Assembly (NCBI GenBank): GCA_030063045.1
Contig: JAQSEB010000042.1
Span: 1-64,000, forward strand
DNA from: Pratylenchus scribneri
Lineage: Eukaryota; Nematoda; Chromadorea; Rhabditida; Pratylenchidae
DNA: 64,000 nucleotides
Reading direction: 5' to 3'
The position numbers were made by a program, and so were the translations under genes. Of this stretch, positions 17,337-29,700 are shown piece by piece (position 1 is the stretch's first letter; each line of letters begins with the position of its first letter). The notes under the pieces are model-generated. The model saw only the letters and a program-made list of their open reading frames with translations, was not told the origin of the DNA and made no database searches.

Positions 17337-18490
17337 TTTCGCCTCTAAATTTTGCGCAATACCAAATGTGAGATTTGTGGAAGAAATCCAGCAGCAGGAG
17401 ATTTTAAGCACTCCCTTTTCCATGATCCAATCACATTTTGGGTCAATCACATTCGCACATTGTGCGCGGGACGGGGCGCCCATTCCAATTCATCAGCTCA
17501 TCAATCCCTCCCCAATTTTTCTTTTTTTTTTGATCATATCTGCTGGAAGAATTCTGCTGGAAGAATGGCGAATTAATTGGGGCAAAAAAGCGAAAATTGT
17601 ATCCATTTTTTTATCTTTCTTATGACCTAATTTAATGGAGGGAGAAATGGAAGATTAATGGGAGAAAACGTAAAAGAATATTGGATTTATAAATGGTGGT
17701 TCAAATTAGAAATTGGAATTTCTATAAATTAGCTCTTAAAATTATGGGGAAATATTTGATTAAAAATTGTGGAAAATTAAAATTAATTTAAAATTCATTT
17801 TCGGATTAAACCACGCGAACCCAACTCGCGCAAACCGGTTTAAACTCTCAAAATCGGTTTAAATCCAAAAATAAAACTCAGATTCGACATTTTTCACATT
17901 TTTTCAAAAAAAACAAAAAATTTCCATTTTTTTCAAAAAAATAAAAAATCTAGTGAAAATCTTCAAAATATTGACGAAAATGGTAAAAAAAATATTGATA
18001 TAAATATAGACGGCCAAAAAGTGCCAAAATATTGATGAAAATTGACAAAAAAAATATATCATGAATATCAACAAAAACATTTATAAAAATATATTTTAAA
18101 TTATTTTTAAGCCATTTTAATTACCAAACAAAATATTATTACAATAGCAATCCGTGTGTTCTACTCATCACATCATCAAAATTTTCTAACATTTTTTTTT
18201 TAAATTTGTAATTATTTTTATCGTTGATAATTTTGAGTAATTAGGTAAATATTTGCTTTACTTCCTACTTCTTCTGCCTATTGAATTTTGAGAGCGAATG
18301 TCATTAAAGCGGGGGCCCGGCTTATCTTTAAAAAGAGAAAATCAAAGTGCTAATATAAAATTGCTTTCCAATTTTTCAATTAACTAAATTAATGCTTTTT
18401 GTAAACAAAAAATCACTAAAAAATGATTCAGAGTTCTACCAACATATTTAAACATTACTTTTTATAAGAAAATTGAAGAGGAGGAAAAAA
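17337..18490. other. Divergent promoter region of collagen and secreted peptide
   Basis: Holds a GC-richer stretch 5' of the collagen start (to about 17570), a truncated TCAATATTTT-type repeat (about 17900-18135), and a CTTATCT site followed by TTAAAA near 18326, about 160 bases before the ATG of the secreted peptide. CTTATC is a GATA-factor core; a role here is inference. Confidence 0.35.
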
Positions 18491-19598
18491 ATGTTCCCTA
18501 AATTATGTTGCAATTTTCTATTTCTAATTTTATTTTTAAATTCAAAAATAAATGTTGCCTATTCTCAATGGATAATTGTGAGTTCTTATATTATTTATTA
18601 AATTACTATATAATTTTTTAATAATTTACCAAAAAAAACACCACATACCAGTTCTAAATTTTATATATTCAATCGATAGAGCTCGTTGAATGAGAGGCAT
18701 CATTCGAGAATAAATTGGCTTAAATTATACCAATTTTAAATTAGTTCTCTTGTCCATAGACCGAAAGAGGTAACATTTTTGCCGAATCCACATTCTTTTG
18801 CCGAGAGATCGTTAACTTTTTTGTATTAGATCCTAGACCCACAAAAATTATTTTTTTATAGAGCTCATTGAGACACATCAATTGGTTTATTGTTTGTCGA
18901 AGTTTGGCCATAAAGGTATTAAACCGTTTAAAATATAATTTGGTTTTTGATTTATAACTCTTAACAAAATCCGGACAAACTATACATCAATCGACGCGTC
19001 TCGATGAGCTCTTTAAAATGGGTATAAGATTTGGGGTCTAGGATCGAGCACAAAAAAGTTACAATCAAAAAACCGATCTCTCTACAAAAGAATGCAAATC
19101 TCTCGGCAAAAAATTCGTACCAAAAATGGAAATCGGTTTATATACCCATTTAATATACTTTACTGACATATCCATTGTAAAATTACACAACATTCACTGT
19201 ATATTAAATACCACATTCAATGCGTTTATTGGTGAGCTCTATCGAAGTATAATTTTTGAATGTATGACAAAAGCTTATTAGCTTTATTTTTCTATAATTT
19301 CAATAATTAATTTTCTCGACATTTCATTTATTACTTTAATTTGAAGGGCGGATATCCGATTACAAAATATGAATTGGTTCCAAAAGATCCAAATGCCGTC
19401 GTTGGAATTGCCCGGGATTCTTCTACCAACACTTTTCCAGTTGGCTCTGCCCTCAATTATTGCTTATTATTTGGCTATTGTCCTCCAAGTATTTATTTTA
19501 ATGGCAGTGGAACACAGAGTGCTGCCTATGGCTATGCTTACAATCCCTATCCATATTATGGCTACTATGGTTATTCGCCATATTTTTATGGAAAATAA
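18491..19598 (+). CDS. Small secreted Tyr/Gly/Pro-rich protein, 112 aa
   Basis: Two exons, 18491-18577 and 19347-19598, join in phase 0 (donor GTGAGT, acceptor TTGAAG). Exon 1 encodes a classic signal peptide: MFPKLCC followed by a Phe/Leu/Ile core and a likely cut after NVAYS. The mature chain is about 87 residues. It has only two cysteines (in YCLLFGYC), no repeats in its first half, and ends in a tyrosine-dense tail with YGYAYNPYPYYGYYGYSPYF. No family is recognised. Such tails occur in secreted structural proteins (cuticle, eggshell) and in some gland secretions; neither can be chosen here. The single intron contains a palindromic element. AATAAA-like signals follow the stop. Confidence 0.72.
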
Positions 19599-19763
19599 AC
19601 CGAATTATTTGAATATTTCATTGATTTTTTTAAAATAAATATGAATAAATCGTCAATAGATTTCAGCATTAATATGCTATGTATAAATATGAATTTTTAG
19701 TGGAAAATATACAAAAATTAATCACTTTTTATAAATGATTTCACTAAAATTTTTGTCGATTCC

Positions 19764-20051
19764 GTGAGGGCAAAAATCCTTATCAATATTTTATTATTAC
19801 TTGACTTAATTTGGAATTATTATTTGGTCGTCTTGTATGTCCTAACTGGGCGCAATCGGTCTAATAAGGAAAATAATAAAAATGAAAATTTGTTAAAGGA
19901 AAAGTGGGAAAAAGGACAACAACAAAGCCCAAATATGTCACACTGGTCAGCCTACCTAAATGTTTGTTTTGTTACTTTAATTTTAATCAATATGTATTCA
20001 ATGATGATGATGAGGAAAATAAATGTCGAATTGTCATCAAATCAGCATTGA
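19764..20051 (+). other. Open frame with two hydrophobic segments, uncertain
   Basis: A frame of about 95 codons with no good ATG at its start. It encodes a hydrophobic stretch (ILINILLLLDLIWNYYLVVL), a charged Asn/Lys/Gln-rich middle and a second hydrophobic stretch (LNVCFVTLILINMYSMMMM), and ends at TGA. It may be an exon of an unrecognised membrane protein or the decayed end of one. No supporting acceptor was found. Confidence 0.25.
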
Positions 20052-20255
20052 ATTGAAAAAATCGAAATTTTGCTTTTCCTCTTTTTAACATAAATGCTTT
20101 TTAAAACAATAAATTCAGTTCTTTTTTTTATCGTTTGAAATTTATGAAATTCATATTAAGAAAAATACGAAAGTAAAGTTCATTTTATTTTCATTTTACT
20201 TTGAATTCATTCAAAAATATTGCAAGACCCATCCAAAAATTTTCATTCTCATTCA

Positions 20256-21299
20256 TTACTGCTGTTGCATTTGCATTCGTGCAGCCATTTTTTGCCTCAA
20301 CATTTGGCATTTTTCACCCGAGCCCAACATCATATGGGTATGGCAAAACCAAAGAGGTGTCTTCTTATCGCACCTAAAAATAATGGAATAAAATTACAAA
20401 ATAATATAATAAATATTTATTCATAATTTTATTTATGATTCATGTGGAAATTCGGATTATTAAATGATTATTTTTTGAATTCTATTTTTAATTTTTTAAG
20501 GAAAATTAAACTCATAAATTATTTCTACGATCATATTAGAAAAGCAACAAAATTAATTAATGAAAAAAATTTAAGTGGAAGGAATTACGAAAATTTTAAC
20601 AATCAGCAAATGCAAATATTTCTATTTCTACCCAGACTGTCCGGGTAGAACATATGGCCAGAAACTAAAATAACTTAACAAATAAAAAAAATTAAATTTT
20701 GAATATGTGGAATTATTAAATTAAATTTTTCTTAGAAACTTTTCCTCAACTTCCAAAAATAGAATTTGAATTTTGAGATTTATATCTATATCATACATAA
20801 ATTGCCTATAAATGACTCCATCATCGCGGGAACAACTGCCTGGCTGCAATTGGCAATCACAAATGGCACATTTGAAGCAGCTTTTGTGCACTGAAATTGC
20901 ATTCAAATAAATTGTACGATAAAATTTAGAGAAAATTCCATAAATTCAAATTTCGCTATTTGTTTTTTTTCATAATTTTTAAAATGTTTTTTTTCAATTA
21001 AATTATTTTTTGATGATGGATTCTTTCTTAATTTTTCAAAAATAAATAGAAATTAATACATTTCAAATTTTTATTAGAGAGATTATTTTATGGGTTTCTA
21101 ATTTTTTATTTTTAAAAAAACTAAAAAAATTGAATTAATTTAGAAAAACAAAATTTAAGTTTATAAAATTGTTGTTTTTTAGATCATATTTTAATATTTT
21201 ACTTGTAAATTTTTCACACTGGACTTTGTCGTCGAAAACATCAATCCATGTTCGGCACATGTGACAGAATTTGCGAGTTGGACCAGTGCCAAAGTTCAT
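20256..21299 (-). CDS. Single LIM-domain protein, 102 aa
   Basis: Exons 21203-21299, 20797-20890, 20256-20373 close to 103 codons. One complete LIM double zinc finger occupies most of the chain: C12-x2-C15-x18-H34-x2-C37-x2-C40-x2-C43, then a later Cys and the closing FCHTH at the end of the domain. The tail is short and Met/Gln-rich (RMQMQQQ). The known role of LIM domains is protein-protein contact; a LIM-only protein of this size would be an adaptor in nucleus or cytoskeleton. No other domain is present. Start and splice sites are unambiguous. Confidence 0.85.
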
Positions 21300-23706
21300 T
21301 TTTATTGACCTTTTAAATAAGAAAAAATCTTATAAATAGAAAATAAAACTACGGAAAAAATATTGAGGCAAATTAATTTCTTGATTCTTAATCCAAATCG
21401 ATATTGATGAGTTCTCTTTGTATTGGCATAAAAAAACTAACATATGTCGAATGGAGTCATGATGAGGATGAGAAATCATCGAAGAAAATCAGAAAAAAAT
21501 GAAAGAATTTTAGTGGCAACAGCAAATGACGCTTCTGCTCAAAATTATTCCAGATTAATTTTAAATTTTTCCACATGTTTTTTAAATTCTGATGTTTAAT
21601 TTTAATTTTAATTTTAATATTCGTGTCAAACAGGAATATTGCTGATAGTTAGGAAGGAGTATCAACTTTTTCAAATTTTTTAGAATTCTTTTTAAGGCAA
21701 TGTCTATTTTATAAAGGAAATAGCAGGAGATAATGAAAAAAATTTAAAAAATTACATTATTCAATTTTGTGTTTCATTGCATTCTTTTTATAATTTCATA
21801 ATAAAAATTCTGATTAAATTATTTAAATATTCTTTTAAAAATGATACAATTCTTCAAAAATAAATAAAGTAAAAAATTTAAATTAATATTAATTCCGATA
21901 GCTTACTATACAAAGATAAGCCAAAGCCAAGTAGCTTTATGAAATAAAGAAAGACATATTCTTTCATTGTCCCACATCCCAGTAAAACTGCTACAGTTGT
22001 ATAGCCGAAAATAACATTATCGATTTTGGCCCTCACATATCCGTCTTTTCTCTCCATCCATTGAAATATCCACTAACCACGAAATATCCATCCACTGCCA
22101 AGCTGATGAGCTGAAATTGGCTGGAAGATTGTTTGTTTATGTGGTATAAAAAATCACCAATAGTATAAATGAAATGGTGGAATATAATTTGCGCATGAGC
22201 ATCCCCGAATTTTTTTGCGCAAAATAAATATTCGTCCCTTTTCGATTTCCAGTTTTTGCGTACCAATTCATTCCATCAATTATTTTGAGTCCTATGTCCC
22301 ATGTCTAAATAATAATATGGTTCTTTTTATCTATTATAGAATTTTTATGAGTGTACTTGTGGTTTATCAAGTCCAGAAAATTTTTTTAATTCTAAGAGTA
22401 TATTCGAAAAAGCTAATAAATCGAAATAGAAAGAGAAAAATTGCACCGAATACTTTCTGCTGATTGCACCGTAAAATTAGTAATAACCACCAGTGTTTTC
22501 ATGATAGTGCTAAAATGATATGATAATGATATGATAGTGATATGATAATGATATGATAGTGATATGATAACAGTTTGACTATCATATCAGTATCATATCA
22601 TTTTTAGAAATTTACTATCATAAAAAAGTGATACTATCATGATAGTATCATGATAGTTGAAATCAAGGTATTTTTCCAAGATTTTTGAAAATTTTGTCCA
22701 TTTTTCAAAGAATTTTTAAAAATTTTGTCCATTTTTCAAAGAATTTTTAAAAATTTTGTCCATTTTTCAAAGAATTTTTGAAAATTTTGTATATTTTTCA
22801 AAGAACTCTTTATAGATTTTGGACAATTTTTAAATAAATTATTATTCCTGGACCCTTTATTGCCATTTTTAGCAATCATAACTTTTTCTTATGTACCTCT
22901 CTTAAATATATATTGAATTTTTCATATACTATTCTCTGAATTGATTTTAAAAAATTCAAAATTTAAAGCTATACTTAAAAATGAAATCCCATTAAACTTA
23001 TTTAACTAACCAAAGAAAAAAATTTATTAACTTGGAAAGAAATTTTTTTTGAAATGTTGGTCTTTTTTTTCGGTTTTTTAAAAATGATAATGATAGAAAA
23101 ATGATATGATAATGATAATGCTAAAATGATATGATAATGATATGATAGTGATATGATAGTGATAATTGCCACTATCATTATCATATCATATCATTTTGAA
23201 TGATACCATTTTGACTATCATATCACTATCATATCATTTTGAAAATTTTGGTATCATGAAAACACTGATAACCACTAACAAGTAAAGTGGGTCAACAAAT
23301 TTCATCGCTCCATCCTCGTGGTTTTCTTGGTCCTTCATCCGTATCCATTTTCGCCATTTTTATTTGCACAAATAACATGTTTACTTTCCCATAATTGCTT
23401 GCAATTTTTACCGACCAATGTCCATTATTTCCATCCATTTTTCCATCATTTATAATAAAAATGCTAGCTTAAATATAGATTTAATATTACATATATATAT
23501 AGTTTATCATTTTATTTTTTATTATATTAAAAATTATTTAAGAAAAGAATGCCGGAATGGATGACATTTGACATTTAAATTTGATGAGTCCAATTGTTTA
23601 AATTGAACATTTTATTAAAATTTATTTGCTAAAATTCAAAAGAAATGATTTTTTAATTGCCATAAAAAAACCTATTTTTAGAGAGAAAAATTAAAAAATA
23701 TTAATA
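21300..23706. other. Intergenic region with one MITE
   Basis: Apart from the hAT-like element at 22491-23267, the spacer is AT-rich with no exon I can support. A ~40-bp phrase AATTTTTAAAAATTTTGTCC is repeated three times near 22690-22770, inside the element. Confidence 0.55.
22491..23267. mobile_element. hAT-like MITE made of GATATGATA repeats, 777 bp
   Basis: Termini CAGTGTTTTCATGATA and the inverted match ending GAAAACACTG. Perfect 8-bp duplication ATAACCAC (22483-22490, 23268-23275). Both ends consist of simple arrays of GATATGATAGT/GATAATGATAT and the centre is AT-rich filler. Confidence 0.85.
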
Positions 23707-26700
23707 ATGAATATGGCTAATGATGATCCGAAGAATCATCCGGGACAATATATTCCTCCGAAATCAACAATGGAACCGTCAAAGGCACCACAAATTCGTC
23801 AACCGCAAAATAATTGCCCGAGGCCATGGAGGCAATCTCATCAACAGCAAAAACCCCAACAATCACAACAATTTGCCGTTGGGCAATATGGACAATTTGC
23901 ACCTACAATTCGTCCCCCAGTAGCAGTGTGGCAACATCAATTTTTCCCCCAACAGCAAAATCAAAATTACATTCGACCAACGCATCATCAACAGCAACAA
24001 AAGCAGAATGATAATTATCGGGCGATCAATGAATTGCGCCAATCAAACAAAGAATTAATAAAGTAAAAGCAATGTTTGAGGGTAGAAATATTCTTAATTA
24101 AATTGCAATTAATTTATAGAGAGAAGATTGATTTGGAAGGACAACTCAAAGAATTGAGGGCAAAGTTTGAGGCAACGGAAAAGGAAACGGAAATAAAGGT
24201 AAAAGTTACAAGAACATTTCTTTAATTTACTAATTTTGGTGGTCTACATTGTACAATCTTCAACCAATTTAATTGATTTAAAATGCATTTTAATATACAA
24301 AGTTGGCTTTTAAATGGAATATTTATTAATCGAACGATTGAAGTTTTGGCCAAAAATTCACAATAAAAATAATTACTTCAGTTTTTGGTCACAATTTGGT
24401 TAAAAGTTTATATTTAGAATTTTCGATTTAATATCGAAAGTCAAAAGAGTTGCTATTATTAAATTAATTTTATAGAATATTCTAGGCCATTAGTTTACAA
24501 CGAATTTTGCGATTCGATTTTCGCCAAAATCATCGTGAAGAGGGAAATCATTCCAATCGAAAAAGAAGCATTTTTAATTTGAAAATGTAATTTTTCAGTT
24601 AAAGAAGAAGAGTGCTGAATTTGATGAATTGTTAAAAATTTTTGAAAAGAAAGAAGTTCAAATGGAAATGGAAAATAAAGCTACTGAAACGGATCCAATT
24701 GAATTTGAGCATACATTGCCATTGCCAAATTTAACAATCGACCTTGATTCAACTGTAAGTAGATAAAATGATGAAAACAAATAATTTGGTAGATAATTTA
24801 TTTTCATTCAAATTTTCATTATTAAATTTATTGATTATAATTCGCAAAACTTTTTAAAGTAATTTAACATTTTTAGATATTTTTATAAAAAATTGAAAAG
24901 TTTTTTTGTTTTGTAAAATATTTATTTAGAGAAAATAAATCTTAGCGAACAATTTTCGGGAATGAAAATAAATTTTGCCAATCATTTTAGGATAACGAAA
25001 AAATATTTTGGCGAACATTTTCTTGAACTGAAAAAATATACTATTTTTATAGAATATTTTTAATTAATATTCTACGGAATGGACAAATGCATCTTAGCTC
25101 ATATTTTTGTATTATTATAATCGAAAACACATTTCTGCCTCTTTTTAACCTATTTCTGAGCTATTTTTTGCATTTTTCAAAAAATAACAATTTTTCTTTT
25201 TTTTTCTCTAATTTTATTTTTAATAGACGGATGAATTAATAAAATCAAAAGAGGAGGAAAATGAACGGTTCAAAAATGAAAATGAAGGATTGAAGAATGA
25301 AAATGAAGGATTGAAGAATGAAAATGAAGGATTGAAGAATGAAAATGAAGGATTGAAGAATGAAAATGAAGGATTGAAGAATGAAAATGAAGGATTGAAG
25401 AATGAAAATGAAGGATTGAAGAATGAAAATGAAGGATTGAAGAATGAAAATGAGGGATTGAAGAATGAAAATGAAGGATTGAAGAATGAAAATGAAGGAT
25501 TGAAGAATGAAAATGAGGGATTGAAGAATGAAAATGAAGGATTGAAGAATGAAAATGAAGGATTGAAGAATGAAAATGAAGGATTGAAGAATGAAAATGA
25601 GGGATTGAAGAATGAAAATGAAGGATTGAAGAATGAAAATGAGGGATTGAAGAATGAAAATGAAGGATTGAATAATGAAAATGAAGGATTGAAGAATGAA
25701 AATGAGGGATTGAAGAATGAAAATGAAGGATTGAAGAATGAAAATGAAGGATTGAAGAATGAAAATGAAGGATTGAAGAATGAAAATGAGGGATTGAAGA
25801 ATGAAAATGAAGGATTGAAGAATGAAAATGAGGGATTGAAGAATGAAAATGAAGGATTGAAGAATGAAAATGAAGGATTGAAGAATGAAAATGAGGGATT
25901 GAAGAATGAAAATGAAGGATTGAAGAATGAAAATGAGGGATTGAAGAATGAAAATGAAGGATTGAAGAATGAAAATGAGGGATTGAAGAATGAAAATGAA
26001 GGATTGAAGAATGAAAATGAGGGATTGAAGAATGAAAATGAAGGATTGAAGAATGAAAATGAGGGATTGAAGAATGAAAATGAAGGATTGAAGAATGAAA
26101 ATGAGGGATTGAAGAATGAAAATGAAGGATTGAAGAATGAAAATGAGGGATTGAAGAATGAAAATGAAGGATTGAAGAATGAAAATGAAGGATTGAAGAA
26201 TGAAAATGAGGGATTGAAGAATGAAAATGAAGGATTGAAGAATGAAAATGAAGGATTGAAGAATGAAAATGAGGGATTGAAGAATGAAAATGAAGGATTG
26301 AAGAATGAAAATGAAGGATTGAAGAATGAAAATGAAGGATTGAAGAATGAAAATGAGGGATTGAAGAATGAAAATGAAGGATTGAAGAATGAAAATGAGG
26401 GATTGAAGAATGAAAATGAAGGATTGAAGAATGAAAATGAGGGATTGAAGAATGAAAATGAAGGATTGAAGGATGAAAATGAAGGATTGAAGAATGAAAA
26501 TGAGGGATTGAAGAATGAAAATGAGGGATTGAAGAATGAAAATGAAGGATTGAAGAATGAAAATGAGGGATTGAAGAATGAAAATGAGGGATTGAAGAAT
26601 GAAAATGAAGGATTGAAGAATGAAAATGAGGGATTGAAGAATGAAAATGAAGGATTGAAGAATGAAAATGAAGGATTGAAGAATGAAAATGAGGGATTGA

Positions 26701-29700
26701 AGAATGAAAATGAGGGATTGAAGAATGAAAATGAAGGATTGAAGAATGAAAATGAGGGATTGAAGAATGAAAATGAAGGATTGAAGAATGAAAATGAGGG
26801 ATTGAAGAATGAAAATGAAGGATTGAAGAATGAAAATGAAGGATTGAAGAATGAAAATGAGGGATTGAAGAATGAAAATGAGGGATTGAAGAATGAAAAT
26901 GAAGGATTGAAGAATGAAAATGAGGGATTGAAGAATGAAAATGAAGGATTGAAGAATGAAAATGAGGGATTGAAGAATGAAAATGAGGGATTGAAGAATG
27001 AAAATGAAGGATTGAAGAATGAAAATGAGGGATTGAAGAATGAAAATGAAGGATTGAAGAATGAAAATGAAGGATTGAAGAATGAAAATGAGGGATTGAA
27101 GAATGAAAATGAAGGATTGAAGAATGAAAATGAGGGATTGAAGAATGAAAATGAAGGATTGAAGAATGAAAATGAGGGATTGAAGAATGAAAATGAGGGA
27201 TTGAAGAATGAAAATGAAGGATTGAAGAATGAAAATGAAGGATTGAAGAATGAAAATGAAGGATTGAAGAATGAAAATGAAGGATTGAAGAATGAAAATG
27301 AAGGATTGAAGAATGAAAATGAGGGATTGAAGAATGAAAATGAAGGATTGAAGAATGAAAATGAGGGATTGAAGAATGAAAATGAAGGATTGAAGAATGA
27401 ATTGAACAACAAAAATGAAATTATCAAAGAAATGGAAGCGGCAATGGAACGCCAAAAGATGGAAATGGAAAAATTAATCGAGTTAGTGGAGGAAGAAAAT
27501 GAACAAAAATAATTCAGATTATTTTCGCAGGGAACAAAAAGAAAAAATCGAAAAGTTGGAAATTTTACGAAAATGGGAAAAGGAAACAATGGAAAAAAAT
27601 TTCTTAAGGGAAAAAGAAATTGCAATTGCGCAGGTAATTTCCAAATTATTTTTATTTTTTTTTTATTTTTAGTGTCGATCCGAATTGAATGATCGCATCA
27701 CAGAATTACATCAACAAATTTATTCAAAAGCGAAAAAATTGGAATTCAAGGAGAAAGAGATAATTAGATTGAAAGGATTGAATCGGGTAAATAATTTCAA
27801 AAAATTAGAATAATAAATTATTAATTGAATGATAGAAAAGCGGACTCGGATTTTTCAAATTAAATTAATTTTTCAAATAGTTATAAATTTAGAAAATTTA
27901 TTATCTTTCAATGAATTAGATTAATTAATTTAAAAGAATTAATATATTATATATTAGAAATTATTTAATTTAAAAAAGCAGCAAAATAGACAAAAATTCC
28001 TTGTTATTCAGGCCGTAGTTTTCAATAGAGCCCGGCGAATTGATACGGATCCATGTAAAAATCCAGTCCGGAATTAATCAGAAAAATCTGAAAAAATACG
28101 GATTCCGGTCTACGGATCCGTATGAATCCGTATGATTCGGAATCCGTGCTGGGCTCAATTTTTCAGGCCAATTATATTTTGATCAATTATTTTAAGAAAA
28201 ATTTTCTTTAATTAATTCAATGATATAAAAATATTATTAATAAGAATAAAAATTGCCGAGATGTGCCCAAAATTCGGAATTGATTTTAATTAATTTTATA
28301 ATATTTTTTATATTTTAAATTATTTTGCATTTTATAGAAAATTTCCAAAGAATTGGATGACTCAAAATTTTCACGCAATCGATTGCTTGGGAAATTGAAG
28401 AATTTAGAAGAATTGCCAAAAGAATGCATAGAAAACGTAGAATTGAAGAGACAATTTGAATTGGAATTAGCCTCCATAAATGAAAAATGTGCCCAAAAAG
28501 ATGAAGAATTACAGGCCAAAAATGAGGTGGGAGAATATTTTGGCAAGCTATTTTGAAGTTTGAACAATGAATTTTCATAGGAAATAGAAAAATTGAAGGA
28601 AAAGTACAAAATTGATATGGAAATTGCAATTAATGCCTACGAATACCAAAAGGCATCATTGAGGCAAAATGAAGAGATAATACAAAAATTGAGGGAAGAA
28701 ATTGTTGAAAAACAAAGGGAAATTGATGAAAAGGAAGAACAAAGGAAGGCGGATGAAACAGGTAATAAAAAAGAAAGAAGTATAGGATATTGAATTGGGA
28801 TTGAGATGGGACTCGGAGGATTTATTTTGAAGGAGCGAAGCAATTCTTTCGGTCTAAATAAAAGTTAATGTTTGACAAGGAAAAATACAATTCAGAAGTT
28901 AATAATTGATCTATTTTTTAAAATTTTGGTCATAAAAATATTAAACCCTTGTATTGGCAGATTTTTAACGATTTTTTGGCTATAATTTGGAAAAAATATT
29001 GGGCTTTAAAAGTATACATAAAAATTTTCGTCAAAATATATATTTTAATTAAATTAGTAAGCACCAAAGTGTACTTAACACATGATCTTATGTGGAAGTA
29101 TAAATATAAATTCCCTAAAATTTCAGAAAATTGGCAAATCCTAATGATGACGGAGAATGATCGAGATAAGTTTAAAGTGAGATTTGGGGGATGTAATAAT
29201 TACTAATAATGAAATTAAAGAAATCAGTATAAGAAAAATTGAATTGTGGGGTCATTTATTTTGTTGGTTATAAAAACCCTTCCAAAAATTGATTGAAAAA
29301 TATCGAAATATATAATTTAAGAAAACATTTAATGATATTCTAGAATTTTTCGCTTACGGCAATTATCTTCAATTATTAAATAATTGAAAAAAATTAAATA
29401 CTATTTGTTAATATTCTTTTCATTGACATTTTATTTGGTATATTTTGCCTCTTTTATGGTCAGAATATTTCACAATTTCCAAACTAATATTAGATCAAGT
29501 ACTGCACATAAAAATGAAAAATTTGCCATTTTTTAAGCAAATCATCATTAAAAAAAATTGAATGCGCATTTCTCTTTCATTAAAATCTGCTTTTTTCCCA
29601 ACAAATTTCAAGAAAATGTAAAAATTAATTTTCCTAAAAATTTCAGGAAGAAATTAACAAAATGAAAACTGAAAAAGAAGAAATTGATGATAAAATGTCA

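Noticed and set aside
25220..27625. Very long minus-strand open frames (Asn-Pro-Ser-Phe and Ile-Leu-Gln-Ser repeats)
   Set aside because: By-product of a 21-bp unit with no stop in those frames; flanks do not continue as exons.
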